From Psococerastis gibbosa (lineage: Eukaryota > Arthropoda > Insecta > Psocodea > Psocidae), in the NCBI GenBank assembly GCA_963971405.1, contig OZ020487.1:11629344-11693343 (forward strand): a stretch of DNA of 64,000 nucleotides, given 5' to 3'. The position numbers and the translations under genes are program-made. Below are positions 11,653-22,641 of the stretch, one piece after another. The notes beneath the pieces were generated by a model. That model searched no databases. It was not told the DNA's origin and worked only from the letters and a program-made list of their open reading frames with translations. Positions within the stretch are counted from its first letter, which is position 1, and every line of letters starts with the position of its first letter.

Positions 11653-13143
11653 ATAGGCGGCTGCTCTACTCCACTTGTCATTTTTCCCCGTTATTTTAAC
11701 ATGCGGAAATTAAAATAGGCAGTGACCCTATGGCCTATACTCCACTAAAGCCTTGCTTGACCCACCCCTACCACCGTTAGAAACTACACCCCATTCAGGG
11801 GTGGCTAAAATATAACGAATCAGTGGCGAATCCAGTTCTCGACCAACTGCAAATGTTAGGCAATTTAGCGAACTTAAAATAACCTTACTCCATCCCAATT
11901 TTAAAAGAAATTGCCAATTTGCCACGGTTATTATACATAGGGATAAAAGTTCATATGTTAAACATCAATAATTCTATCCTGATTCTCGTATTAGGGTAGT
12001 TTATAGTTTGTGAACGTATATTGTCGGTCTGGCCGATAAAAAAAATTAGACTAACGGGTTTATCTTAGTAAGAGTTCCATAATAAAACTTTAATTCTCCC
12101 TGCTTTCATAATTTAGTGAACAGCGGAGCATTCTACTTACATTTAGTAACTAATGAGAGAAAACAATATTTTTGGCCACCCCTGTCTTCTAACAATGTTT
12201 GTTATCAAGCAAGGCTGTAGTTGAGTATAGAGTAAAACCAAAATCACATCAATTATTGATGGAAAAATGACGGAATTGACAATTGCTATAACATATAATA
12301 TAATTATGCATACTAAGTATGAAAATCTATATGAGTACTTGAGGAGCTTGGTTACAAACGTGGCCAACTCAATTTTTTCAAAAAATGGGGTTTTGATCCG
12401 ACCTTGCAGAAAATTTTAATGTCCACCTGCACGTTGTAAAATAAAGTAACAAAATCAGCCAGATTGCGCACAGAAGCGCTGAGAAATCTAGGATTAGCTA
12501 TAACCTTAATGCAATTTCCTACAGTAAATCCGCTCTCCTGAAAAATTCTACAACTTGGAGTTGGCCATGTTTGTAAACAGCCTCCTCACTTATTCTACTA
12601 CTCATTAACAGCTCGATGTTCGATATTTAAAGATGCAGTTGACTTTTTACAATGAACGTTTAGTCTGATATGCTCTTACCATGATTTCTGTGCATTTATT
12701 TTCTCTTACCGTTTGATAGACCCCCGCAAAACCTCAATTTTCTTAACATTAAAATTAACAATTCACTTGAATAACGCAATTTTCACGTGAAATATTAGTC
12801 ACAGTGCTATCGCTGAGACGTTGACTTATGCGATAGAAATGTCGCCTCCATTTTGATGTGTGACTCTGTGACAGTCACACTAGCCACATTTGGCCACGGT
12901 TGTGGCTGTTAAGTAATGGAGAGTTGACGGAAAATACTAACTACTATCCGAGTGCCATCCTATCGTGGTCGGGTAGTACATGATTTTTCCAACTGTGGCC
13001 AATCGGTGTTAGTGACGGCCTTATCAAAATGTAGAGGAACTTCTTATCTCTCCTATTCATTATTTCCTGCTTAAGCCCAATGCAGGCTCCATATGGATAT
13101 GGATGTTTTTCTCATTACTAGACACACAATTATTTACTACTAG

Positions 13144-13380
13144 TTAGTAGTATGGTTGGACACAGTCCCAGGCCACGGTGTGGGCCCATAGGACAGGGGA
13201 CCTCCTGATTATAGTGGATTCCGAACCACTTGGGAAACACAGTGAAGTCACACGATTAGTTCGGAGGTGACCAGGACAAGTCCTACCATGTTTCCCTACC
13301 GGCACTGTGCACACTACCAAGTTATCTGCATCTTTGAACCTGGTCTGGTCCGCTGGATTCAACTTGGTAAGGCTGCCGGC
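13144..13380 (+). repeat. Dispersed repeat R3, copy 1
   Basis: It shares with the following copy the blocks GTGGATTCCGAACCACTTGG, TCGGAGGTGACCAGGAC, CACTACCAAGTT and GATTCAACTTGGTAAGGC. It is non-coding. Confidence 0.7.
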
Positions 13381-13424
13381 TATTTATTTACTACTAACTA
13401 CACCCATGTGACAAGAAGGGGAGT

Positions 13425-13650
13425 TGACTGATAGGGTGGATTCCGAACCACTTGGGGAACATAGCAAAGTCACACGATTCATTCGGAGGTGACCAGGACT
13501 CGATGCGCACATAGAATGACTTGTATAGTCTCAGCACGTTATCGTGTCCCACCATGTTCCCCTGCCAACGCTGTGCTCACTACCAAGTTTGCCGCAGTTT
13601 GAAACAAGCTCTGCTCTCGAGGATTCAACTTGGTAAGGCCGTTGGCCGAC
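13425..13650 (+). repeat. Dispersed repeat R3, copy 2 (tandem with copy 1)
   Basis: It lies head-to-tail with copy 1, with the same ordered blocks and an extra segment (CGATGCGCACATAGAATGAC...) in the middle. A third, inverted copy is at 44735-44965. The element may be SINE-like, since the reverse complement contains GGTTCGGAATCC, close to a B box, but no A box is evident. Confidence 0.7.
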
Positions 13651-14264
13651 AAAAAACACGATCTGCTATGCCTCTCCTTTTCTCAAGTGTTAGTATTTAA
13701 AAAATGGAAGGCTCACTGGATAAGATGACAGTTTTACCATTTAGTAAAGTAGCTGATAATCATAACCTTGATGGCCGAACTATTGCCAATTCGTAGTTGT
13801 TGATAAGCTATGTGACCTTTAAATAGTTTTTTGCCATTGTTGTATCGGTGCCCTGATGTAGACTTAGTAACGGAAAACACCGCTTTAAGAGCAAGTCCGA
13901 GTACCCCCTACTACCAATTTTTTGAAGTCCATTTTCACTGGGAATCTGGGAATTGGAAATTCATCAATGCGAAGTAAACGTATCCGCGGCCAATGCAAAG
14001 TTACCGCAGATTCATACTTGAAGCTTCCCATCTAGAAAATAAAAAACAATTAAAATGATCGAAAATACAACTAGGGCAGGCTGAGTATTTTAATGGTGGT
14101 ATATAGATTTCTTAATAATAACCTTAATAATCGTAATAATTCCGTAGTTAAATACCGATACGCAGTGATCCAAACCTATTCGCAAAAAGAACTGTAATTT
14201 TTATCCTAATTTTCTCAGTTAATTTCTTTACCAAGCAACAACCACAATGTGAAATTTCTTACAG

Positions 14265-14713
14265 CTATCAAAAACTTTGTATTATTGTGCGAAAAAATGG
14301 CGTTTATGATGCCCGTGGTGAAAAATGATTGGAACATTTACAAGTCCAACACGAGCCGCTCGAGGCGGTCGTCTGAGTGCAACAACAACAGCAACAACAA
14401 CCACAACAATTGCGGGTCACGCAGCCGCAAGGTGTCCGAGTGTCGCTCCGAGGGCCCCAGTCTCTCCACCTCCCCCGACAGCCACTTGCTGGGGAACAGC
14501 CCCGCACACCGTTCGGTCCCCATGAACATGTCCCACAACCGCGGCATGACCCGGACCTCGTCCCGCACGAGCCAGAACAGCCTGCAGTCGCCCAACAAGA
14601 GCATGGGCAACAGCCCGCCCAAGAGCCAGTCCTCTGGCTCACTCAACAAGTTCCACACACGACTCGTCGACCGGCTGAAGAGGTCGCTGACAAAGTCCGA
14701 CTCTTCGAGTCAG
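14265..14713 (+). CDS. Coding exon of an unrecognised Ser/Asn-rich protein (CDS 14297-14713)
   Basis: A pyrimidine-rich acceptor (TTTCTTACAG) ends at 14264. The best start is the ATG at 14297 in AAAAAATGGCG. An in-frame ATG at 14249 lies before the acceptor and is probably intronic. The frame runs 139 codons to a consensus donor, TCAG|GTGGGC, ending the exon at 14713 in phase 0; if unspliced it stops at 14740. The protein starts MAFMMPVVKNDWNIYKS, has an RSRRSSE patch, an Asn run encoded by AAC/AGC triplets, many SP, TSS and NSP phospho-type sites, and ends with a basic amphipathic segment FHTRLVDRLKRSLTKSD. No signal peptide or membrane segment is seen. Local GC and CpG are far above the surroundings, and G/C-ending codons dominate, as in a conserved gene near a CpG-rich promoter. 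I do not recognise the family. The GC-rich track to about 14830 belongs to the intron or an alternative exon end. Confidence 0.65.
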
Positions 14714-17029
14714 GTGGGCAATGGAAGGAGCGCATCATGAGTCGGACGTCCGGCATTGAGGCTGGAGGCGAGCAGCAGCTGATCGCCGGCCCGCGGCCCG
14801 GGCCCGGCGCCGGGCGCACGGCACAGAAGCAATTCTGGCCACTGGTGAACGCGCTTGCCTTACCTCCTCCTCAGATTTCTGCATTTTTACCCACTGCTGC
14901 TGTTGTTTTTTTTTTCGAAGGTCTTCGGGCTTACGTCGGACTGTGTGTGCAAAGTGAGTGTTGGAAATGCGTCTAGCTGATTTGTTGTTTCTTCATCTAC
15001 GGAAGGTGGATACGATTGGGGAGGATGTCTTCGATGTTGGGCCTACTTCAGGAACGGTTTGAATATGTACGGTATGTTTTGTGGGGAGCCAATCACCAAT
15101 GTACTGTTAATTGCTGTTTTTCGGTGACTCAGAGCCAAATTTTTGTATGGGGGTTTGCGTAACCTGCCTCATACAGGTTTTCTTAGTTATGTGTAACTAT
15201 CTATACCGTAGATGCGGAATAAAAAGTCCAAAGATCGCTTAAAAAACCCCTGAATACATTCGTCAGTGTGGAGAAGGGCACATTTAAAACATACATTTTC
15301 ATAACTATGTCACGTTATTTAATAATTTGTTGTTCCACAGGTTAAGGAAAACCTGTAGGCTAAGTGTTACATTGAAAATGCGATGAGCATTGTGCATTGG
15401 GGGTTGGTAATGTAGCACACCAAGAAAACCTGGTATTCCCAATAAAACGTGTATTGAAGTTGAGCTTGATGATTAATAAATGAACATTTCCCTCAAATAA
15501 AGATTTAGATCGTAGTCCTCGTGATCCTCCTTGAGATCAATAAAAGTACGAAGCAAAAACCTTAAATACGAGTACTGTAGGTGAGGAGTCTGTTTGCAAT
15601 AGTAATCAAGTTCAACTTTTCCAAACACTTTTGGTTGGGATTCACCGTAATATGTTCCAAACAATTTATACTGTATAAGCCCGACGTAATGGTAGCCCAA
15701 ATACATTCTTCAGATGCCTAGAGCGCTGAGAATTATTAATTAGAGGCCGTGAGGTTTTTTATTTATAATGTTATAATAATTTGCTCTAGTCTGCAGTTAT
15801 ACGTTCATAGACGTTATCATCATTATTGATAAGTATTTAATGGCGTTCATTGAGTCTTCTATGACATAGACGAACAAACTTGGTAGGATGTAGTCCATTG
15901 ACAATCCAATTTGATCGACTATGAACGACTTAATAAGTTTTCACTGGTCAAAAACTGGTTTAAACGGTAAAAAATTTGACGACAAATTGTACTAGTTTGA
16001 GGCATTTTTTGGTGACCAGTGGCAACATTTTCCAATTCTATGAACATTTCATTTTTATATTGGAAACTCAACAAGGAATTTTGAAAAGACGTTTATTCAC
16101 TGAAAGACTTATAAAATTGAATAATATGTACAATTAACAAGATGTTACTTGTTGTTAAAAAAAAAACTGGCTTGCCTTCTGCTATGATATCCATAACCTT
16201 AACCATAAAAGTTTACACTATATTTAGCTTAGGAAGTATCCACGAGGATCCTGGCCGCGGCCATATACCCTATCCATAACGTATAAAAAATTTCCAGGTT
16301 ATTAACTGTGTTACAGTATAAGGTTATGATAAGTTTTCGATAGCTCATAATATAGGCCAACTTTTCCCCCTAAAAACTAATTTCACCTAGGCCTATTTGA
16401 ATTAAAGGGGGAGGTTCGAGGAGCATGTATGCAAAGGCAATTTGTAAATTCAGAAGAGTCGAAAAAACTTCTAAAATATAAATATGCTTATACCGTACAT
16501 TATGGGATATAGGCCTAATATTTTATTAATATTCTTGATAATATAGGACTCGCTTTAGACTTTTTATTAAATATTTTGTTGAATGCAACGATTCCACCAA
16601 CTCAAAAATTAGCTTTGTGGCAAATCGCCTTTTGCATACAATATTATGCTCCTCATTTTTGTGCTGTTTTTGAAGATTGGAATTTTTTAATGATATCATG
16701 GTGTATGGTAAAGCCAGATCTCCTTTCTGTCTCTATGGTTACCTTCGAAGAAACGACTTAGCAACTATACTTTTTATTTTTAATTACGCTATTAACGGTT
16801 AACTTGCGATATTTATTAAACTTTAGATAAGTTTAGACTTAGTTCAATTTTGCTATCAGGAGGATATTAGTTGGGTTGGGTTTTTTTTTTTTTTTTTTGT
16901 AAATCTGCATGAGTTAATTTTATTTATATTTACTGAACATTTGCTATAGAGAACTGGACCACGAACCCCAGATGTCTGGGTTTGAAGCCCAACATAATGC
17001 CTTTTCCACTGAATTATGTTTATGTTTAA
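14714..17029. other. Presumed intron/intergenic DNA
   Basis: The first 120 bases are very GC-rich (GGCCCGCGGCCCGGGCCCGG around 14790), then the sequence turns AT-rich. No later exon of the 14.3-kb gene could be placed. The minus frame 15473-15706 (77 codons) is rich in Tyr and Leu but has no recognisable motif. Confidence 0.35.
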
Positions 17030-17215
17030 ACAAGGTTAAATAACACACAAACAATTTAATGAATGTATCCGATTAACCTCTTCAGTCGCCCCACTAAGAC
17101 ACCTAGTGGGTACTTGTGTCGAGTTACGACACGTCTCCGACCGCAAAGCGTGTAGATACTCGCACAAGTACAAGTACGCTACCACCTTGCCACCGAAGTC
17201 GCTTTTTGTAATAGT
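17030..17215 (-). mobile_element. SINE-like repeat S2, copy 1
   Basis: Read on the minus strand it goes from GGCAAGGTGGTAGCGTACTT, with an A-box-like TGGTAGCG, through GTCGGAGACGTGTCGTAACT to GGCGACTGAAGAGGTTAATC and CATTAAATTGTTTG. Further copies are at 23504-23668 (+) and 53160-53235 (+). There is no open frame. Its tRNA relation is tentative because no clear B box is present. Confidence 0.6.
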
Positions 17216-17595
17216 AAGTGGCAAATGTTTAACAAGAAACTTAAAATGATGAAGAAATTGTCTGATTTATGAATTAATTCAACTATATTTATCTCAAAAT
17301 ACTCAATGAGAAGTTCATAATAGGGGGCCATCTTTGAAGCAAAGTCCTCTTCACTGAACGATTGTGAAGGTTCGGAAGTTGCGTAGCAGACGCGGTGGAA
17401 AGTGGTGCGTAGTAGTGGTGTTCGGCAAGGACGGTCGTTAGGTATTTTTATCCCGGCTGACCTGATTGCGCGGTCGATGACCTTCCGCGAGCTGACACGT
17501 GTGCACGTGCAGCCTTGCCTCGCAACTCATGGCTATTAACTTTTTGCGTATCGTCTATTTGCTATGCGTACACCCATGTTCTTCCTGGTTTTACC

Positions 17596-17854
17596 TGTTG
17601 GGTTATGCCTTGGATCGGTTTTAAATTTATAGATAAAAAAATATCACACTTTGAATTAATATTGTGTATTCGCCATCTTTTGTAGCAAGGAAGTAAAAAA
17701 AACATTGTAAACTCTAAACAGTGTCACAGACAATGTCATAGACAAACAAAAATATTATTAAATTAATATTTATTTTCATTATTATTATTTTTAATTTTAT
17801 TATTATTTTATTATGAAATAGCAAAAATTATAATTTAAAAAATTTATTTCAACA
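17596..17854 (-). mobile_element. 3' LTR of the copia element
   Basis: The 259-bp segment begins TGTTG and ends CAACA, the copia-type inverted termini. It lies directly outside a purine tract. On the minus strand it starts TGTTGAAATAAATT and ends CCAAGGCATAACCCAACA. The body is very AT-rich. The outer flank is ...GGTTTTACC. The matching 5' LTR is reduced to 18 bp at 21974-21991. Confidence 0.8.
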
Positions 17855-17864
17855 TCCTCCCCTT
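17855..17864 (-). other. Polypurine tract of the copia element
   Basis: On the minus strand AAGGGGAGGA immediately precedes the TGTTG start of the 3' LTR. This is the expected position and composition for the plus-strand primer of an LTR retrotransposon. Confidence 0.8.
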
Positions 17865-17947
17865 AATTTTTGCATGAATAATTAAATTCCAAACTTTTAG
17901 TAAAATAAAATAAAATTCCTTCATTATATAGAAATACAATAAAAAGT

Positions 17948-20900
17948 TTAATCAACAAGCATTTTTCTAAACTTTTCAAATGAAGAATTAGGTAGAGCTT
18001 TTGTAAAAATATCTGCTGCTTGTTCACTACTTGGAACATGTTTTACTTCTACTACCTTGTTCTTTACTAGATCAGTAATAAATTTATATCTTACATCTAT
18101 GTGCTTTGTTCGTTTTCCACAACCAGTTTTCATTACTTCAATTGTACTAGTATTATCAACAAATAGTAAGATTTCCAATTTTTCACCAGTTAATTCCTGG
18201 ATTAAAGATTTCAAAAACAAACACATTTTTAGACATTCTGCAGCTGCTATATATTCAGCTTCAGTAGTGGAAAGTGTTACAATATTTTGTTTCTTTGAAC
18301 ACCAAGCTACAGGTCCGCCACAATAGTAAATCACGAAACCTGTGGTACTTTTCCGAGATATTTCATCATCTGCGTAACTTGCATCTGAATATGCAATTAG
18401 TTTATTACAATTTGAACCATTATAAGTTATTCCTAAATTCTTTGTACCTTTTAAATATCTTAAAGTTCTTTTTACATCGGAAACATTATCAGTTTTAGGT
18501 TCAATAGAACGACTTTCATAATTCACACTGAAAGTTATATCTGGTCGTGTTTTAGTAGAACAATATAAGAGACTACCGACTGCTTCGCGGTATGGAAAGG
18601 ATATATTTTTACTGTTATCTGACTTTTGATTACATATTGGAGTTTTAACAGAATTTGCTTCCGACATATTATAAGTTTTAAGCATGTTTTCAACATATTT
18701 CTCCTGGCTAATTTTTATACCAGCTTTAGTTCTCAAAATTTCAATACCTACATATTTCTTTATGTCTTTGTTATAGGTAACTTCGCAAAGTTTGCTTAGC
18801 TTTTTTACAAAATCATTCAACATCAATTCATTTTTACTTATTATTAATCCATCATCAACATGAATTGAAATTATCAAGCTTTTATCAGTATTACAATAAA
18901 TACAAGGATCTGATTTTAATCTCTGTAAACCAATCGATAATAAATAATCATTCAACTTAGAATTCCACAATGCTGGAGATTGTTTAAGTCCGTACAATGA
19001 CTTTTTTAATAGACATACTTTGTCTTTGTTTTTAGCGTTTTTAAATCCTTCCGGAATATGCATAAAAATTTTCTCATTAAGATCGCTATTTAAAAATGCA
19101 GATTTTATATCAAATGAAGCAATTAGCATTTTTTTCTTTGCTGCTAAAGCAAATAACAATCGTAAACTATTTGAATCTACCACTGGACTAAATATATCGG
19201 TAAAATCTATGCCATTTTCTTGTTCGAAACCTCTTACAACGAGTCTGGCTTTAAAAGTATTATTATCTTTTTTGCGAAAAATCCAGCGAGAAGTCAAAAT
19301 CTTATTATTTTCAGCTTCTGCTTTTGGAATATAAATCCAAGTTTTATTAGAAATCAACGATTCTTTCTCCTTCTCTACAGCATCTACCCATTCTTTACAT
19401 TCATTGCCTTTTACGGCTTCTTCAAACGTTAAATATACGCTATCATCAAATAGATCAGTTAAATTAGTTTCACAATCATCAAGTGTAGCAGGTTTCCGTA
19501 GATTAATTCTACTTCTTAATTTATAAGGGTATTCCTTTGGAGTTTCAGGTTCTGATTCAGACTCACCGTCAGGATCATTTTCACTGATTATTTCCTCCAC
19601 AGATTCATTGACTCTACGTGGGCTCACTTGGTGCTTGTCTGATTCAGACTCTGAATCCTTGAAAAATTCTGAAACATTAAAATCAAGTTTTACCATTTCT
19701 TCAGGTTTTAGCTTATTTTTAATTTTAAGTGAGTTTTCAGGAAAAATAACATCCCTAGAAATAACAATCTTTTTAATGTTTGGGTCAAACAAACGATAAC
19801 CATTATGATTATAACCAACGAATATCAATTTTCTTGATCTTTCATCAAGCTTCTTAACACGAGGTAGAATTTTGGCATAAGCTTCAGAACCAAAAATTTT
19901 TAAATTTTTTAAATCTGGTCTTTTTCCAGTCCAATTTTCTATAGGCGTTGCCTTGCTATTAACTGTTGGACTGCGATTAAGTAAAAAACAACTTGTCTTA
20001 GCCGCTTCACTCCATAAATTTTTATTAACATTACTATCAAAGAGTAAACTTCTTATTTTTTCAGTAATTGTCCGATTTAATCTTTCTGAACGAGGGTTCA
20101 TTTGAGGACTATAACTAGCAGTTACATCAAAAAATATTCCTCTATTATAAAACCATTGTTTTAATGGCAGGTATTCACCTCCACCGTCACATTTAAATCT
20201 GCATACTTTTAAACCTTTTTCATTTTCGGCTCGCAAAATAAAATTTTTTATAACATTTGCTGCGTCTGATTTTGCTTTTATAGGATGTACTTCACTATAA
20301 CACGTAAAATCATCAATTATTGATACATAATATTTGCATTGATCAATAGATTCAATTTCAAAGGGACCTTCGACGTCACTATGAATTATTTCGAGCATTC
20401 GAGTAGCACGCTTTAAATTTCCACTAAAGGGATCACGAGCATGTCGAGCTTTAATACAAATTTCACAATTTTTAATATCTAAAGAATTTTTAGTTATTTT
20501 TATTCCATCTGACATTGTTGCAAGTCTTTGCAAATTTTTAAAACTAATATGACCTAATTTTCTATGCCATTCATAAATGTCGTCATAATCATTCACAGAA
20601 AAAATATTTTCTCTATTTTTTAAATTTTGGTTTTTACCATATTTTAAATTAACAACGAACAAACCGTTATTTTCTTTACCTTCCATGACAGTTTCGAATT
20701 TTGAATTAATAATTTCTACGTTTCCTTTTGAAAATAATACAAACCCACCTTTATCGGTGATTTTTTTAACAGAAAGAAGATTTTGAGATAACTCCGGTAC
20801 GTAAACTACATTGTTTAATGTCACACTCTCACTCTTTAATGTTCCTATGGCCGTTCCAAATAAGGATTCATTCTTTTTTGCTAAACTGAATTTTGATATT

Positions 20901-21844
20901 GCAGGATTACTATTCTCAAGACAATTTAAATTATTAACTAAATGTTTACTTGCTGCACTATCGACAGCTAAGCTAATACTTTTATTATTATTAAAGTAAT
21001 TGGAATTTTTAGATACCAAAAAAACTTTATTATTATTGCTGTCACCATTTTCTCTATTTCTGTTACGGAAAAAACACTCTGAGGATCGGTGCGAATTCCT
21101 CTTTTTACAAATTCCGCAATAAAGCGTATTTCTTTCATCTCTAGCTTTTTTAAAACATTTTTCAATCCTATGATTTCTTAATTTGCAATACGTACAGAAA
21201 AGTTCATTTTTATTTTTAAAATTAGAATTAGATAGAGTACTTTTACCTTGGGCTAGTGTTTTGAATGCTACTGAGTTGTTTCCACATCGTTCGTCCTCTA
21301 ATTGAAGGCGAGAAAAAAGATTGGCAAGCGTCTTATCTTTTGCAGTGACTGACTCCCAAGCACTTCTGAAGGCGTTGAATTTTTCGGGAAGAGAAGATAC
21401 AATCTTTGTTACAACCATCTCGTCTGTTAACTTTTCTCCCAATGAAGCTAGTCTATGGATAATTATTTTTATTTCAGCAATTCCCTTGTTGACATCTTCC
21501 AATTTAAAGTTGTAAAAATCCGTTAGAAGAGAACATTTTTGTTGATGAGTGTCCTTATTGTAGAGATCATTTAATGCTTTATACATTCCGGCTGATGTTG
21601 TACATGTTAGTAAATGCACAATTTGGCTGCTATCCACTGAGGTTACAATTAGTCGTTGAGCTTTTATGTCAGTTTTTATCCACGATGTATCATCTTTTTT
21701 ATCCTTGGTAAGGATACTTGGTAAAGGTTCCGTTCCGGTTGCAATGTCGTACGCATATATCGATTTTAAGATGACATCTATTTGAAATTTCCACGTGAGG
21801 TAGTTTGGACCATTTAATTTTTCAATTTTTACGTCTTCGTGCAT
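17948..21844 (-). CDS. Copia-type gag-pol polyprotein, uninterrupted
   Basis: A single 1298-codon frame, close to the 1409 residues of Drosophila copia, encodes the full Ty1/copia order. A gag region covers about residues 1-210. Two CCHC zinc knuckles (CTYCKLRNHRIEKC, then CGICKKRNSHRSSEC) lie near 215-255. An aspartic protease site, VDSAAS, is near 293. A GAG-pre-integrase HHCC zone (WHRKLGHISF...CEIC) is near 425-470. The integrase has Asp in IHSDVEGP (about 485), Asp in KCDGGGEY (about 550) and Glu in NPRSERLNR (about 585). The reverse transcriptase has FDIKSAFLN (about 912), SLYGLKQSP and HVDDG (about 994). RNase H has YSDASYAD (about 1150), STTEAEY and DNTSTIEV. Variants from consensus are DSA in place of DSG, and HVDD in place of YVDD. 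No frameshift or stop is present, so it was recently active. It lies between the PBS (21960-21973) and the PPT. Confidence 0.95.
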   Translation of the reverse strand: MHEDVKIEKLNGPNYLTWKFQIDVILKSIYAYDIATGTEPLPSILTKDKKDDTSWIKTDIKAQRLIVTSVDSSQIVHLLTCTTSAGMYKALNDLYNKDTHQQKCSLLTDFYNFKLEDVNKGIAEIKIIIHRLASLGEKLTDEMVVTKIVSSLPEKFNAFRSAWESVTAKDKTLANLFSRLQLEDERCGNNSVAFKTLAQGKSTLSNSNFKNKNELFCTYCKLRNHRIEKCFKKARDERNTLYCGICKKRNSHRSSECFFRNRNRENGDSNNNKVFLVSKNSNYFNNNKSISLAVDSAASKHLVNNLNCLENSNPAISKFSLAKKNESLFGTAIGTLKSESVTLNNVVYVPELSQNLLSVKKITDKGGFVLFSKGNVEIINSKFETVMEGKENNGLFVVNLKYGKNQNLKNRENIFSVNDYDDIYEWHRKLGHISFKNLQRLATMSDGIKITKNSLDIKNCEICIKARHARDPFSGNLKRATRMLEIIHSDVEGPFEIESIDQCKYYVSIIDDFTCYSEVHPIKAKSDAANVIKNFILRAENEKGLKVCRFKCDGGGEYLPLKQWFYNRGIFFDVTASYSPQMNPRSERLNRTITEKIRSLLFDSNVNKNLWSEAAKTSCFLLNRSPTVNSKATPIENWTGKRPDLKNLKIFGSEAYAKILPRVKKLDERSRKLIFVGYNHNGYRLFDPNIKKIVISRDVIFPENSLKIKNKLKPEEMVKLDFNVSEFFKDSESESDKHQVSPRRVNESVEEIISENDPDGESESEPETPKEYPYKLRSRINLRKPATLDDCETNLTDLFDDSVYLTFEEAVKGNECKEWVDAVEKEKESLISNKTWIYIPKAEAENNKILTSRWIFRKKDNNTFKARLVVRGFEQENGIDFTDIFSPVVDSNSLRLLFALAAKKKMLIASFDIKSAFLNSDLNEKIFMHIPEGFKNAKNKDKVCLLKKSLYGLKQSPALWNSKLNDYLLSIGLQRLKSDPCIYCNTDKSLIISIHVDDGLIISKNELMLNDFVKKLSKLCEVTYNKDIKKYVGIEILRTKAGIKISQEKYVENMLKTYNMSEANSVKTPICNQKSDNSKNISFPYREAVGSLLYCSTKTRPDITFSVNYESRSIEPKTDNVSDVKRTLRYLKGTKNLGITYNGSNCNKLIAYSDASYADDEISRKSTTGFVIYYCGGPVAWCSKKQNIVTLSTTEAEYIAAAECLKMCLFLKSLIQELTGEKLEILLFVDNTSTIEVMKTGCGKRTKHIDVRYKFITDLVKNKVVEVKHVPSSEQAADIFTKALPNSSFEKFRKMLVD

Positions 21845-21959
21845 GGTGTACTGGTAAGATTAGGTTACACAAGCACTTTGCACACGCGACAATTTTAATT
21901 ATTATTTTTAATTTTTCTTTTTAATTGATTTTACGGAACATCTTGGTTTCCAGATTTAT

Positions 21960-21973
21960 CTGGGCCCATAACC
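21960..21973 (-). other. Primer-binding site of the copia element
   Basis: On the minus strand GGTTATGGGCCCAG follows the LTR end (CCCAACA) directly. As I recall it, this is the Drosophila copia primer-binding sequence, which pairs with an internal fragment of initiator tRNA-Met. It fixes the inner edge of the 5' LTR at 21974. Confidence 0.85.
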
Positions 21974-21991
21974 TGTTGGGTTATGCCTTGG
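21974..21991 (-). mobile_element. Remnant of the copia 5' LTR (18 bp)
   Basis: TGTTGGGTTATGCCTTGG is identical to the first 18 bases of the left LTR at 17596-17613. Beyond it the sequence (GTCTGGTATCCTTGC...) has no resemblance to the other LTR. The promoter-bearing U3 and nearly all of the LTR are therefore missing. Confidence 0.75.
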
Positions 21992-22578
21992 GTCTGGTAT
22001 CCTTGCTTTGCTTCGTTCAAGGCGTTTCAGGTTTGGTTATGTCCTCGTACATTTTTGAGATGAAGTACCTTCACTTTACTGGACAACGTATCAGGCCATA
22101 TGTCGGATAAGGTTCGATAGCTTTGTAAAATTTTCCTGCTTCTATTACAAGTACACATTGCTATTAATGACACAAAGGATACTGAAACTTAAACTTCACT
22201 GTGCGCATTATACAGCGAACGTTGGATTTTTTTTATCTTTGGCGTAATCATCCAACGCAGATTTTTTCGGGGTTTTACTTAAAATATAAAGAAACGCAGT
22301 ATTGTAAGCTTGGATACTGATTTTATAGACATTTTCGATACTTATATTATTTAGCAGCCCAAAACTCGGATATATGTTCTTTAAAATTTGCACAAATAAC
22401 TGTCAGCCAGTGTCCTAGTTCCCCTCTTCTTGTATGCTATTGCAAGCCTTACTTCCACCAAAAAAATCCACCGCAACTTTCTTTGTACCGACAACTCCAG
22501 CCAACCCTAGGATATTGATGTTCAACACGTAACAGACAGAAACGTACTGAATCGGAATAATAACGAATGCACAGTATT

Positions 22579-22641
22579 AAGACATGATCCAATGTGCAGC
22601 GGTTCTACACCATTCCAGCCGTGTGGGATGATAACGGAAAT
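22579..22641 (+). repeat. Left arm of a long inverted repeat
   Basis: TAAGACATGATCCAATGTGC followed by ACCATTCCAGCCGTGTGGGA pairs with the reverse complement at 23698-23762, about 62 bp with a handful of mismatches. The 1.06-kb interior has no transposase signature. It may be a DNA-element pair of ends or two inverted dispersed copies. Confidence 0.6.

Noticed and set aside
14304-14976. Alternative long frames over the 14.3-kb exon, including one with a poly-Gln start
   Set aside because: GC-rich coding exons open several frames. Only the 14297 frame fits the acceptor, start codon and donor.
16935-17010. tRNA-like stem around CCCAGATGTCTGGGTTTGAAGCCC
   Set aside because: The T-loop-like motif is imperfect and no acceptor or D arm can be drawn.
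21974-22250. A full-length 5' LTR of the copia element
   Set aside because: Only the first 18 bases match the 3' LTR; the rest cannot be aligned by eye.
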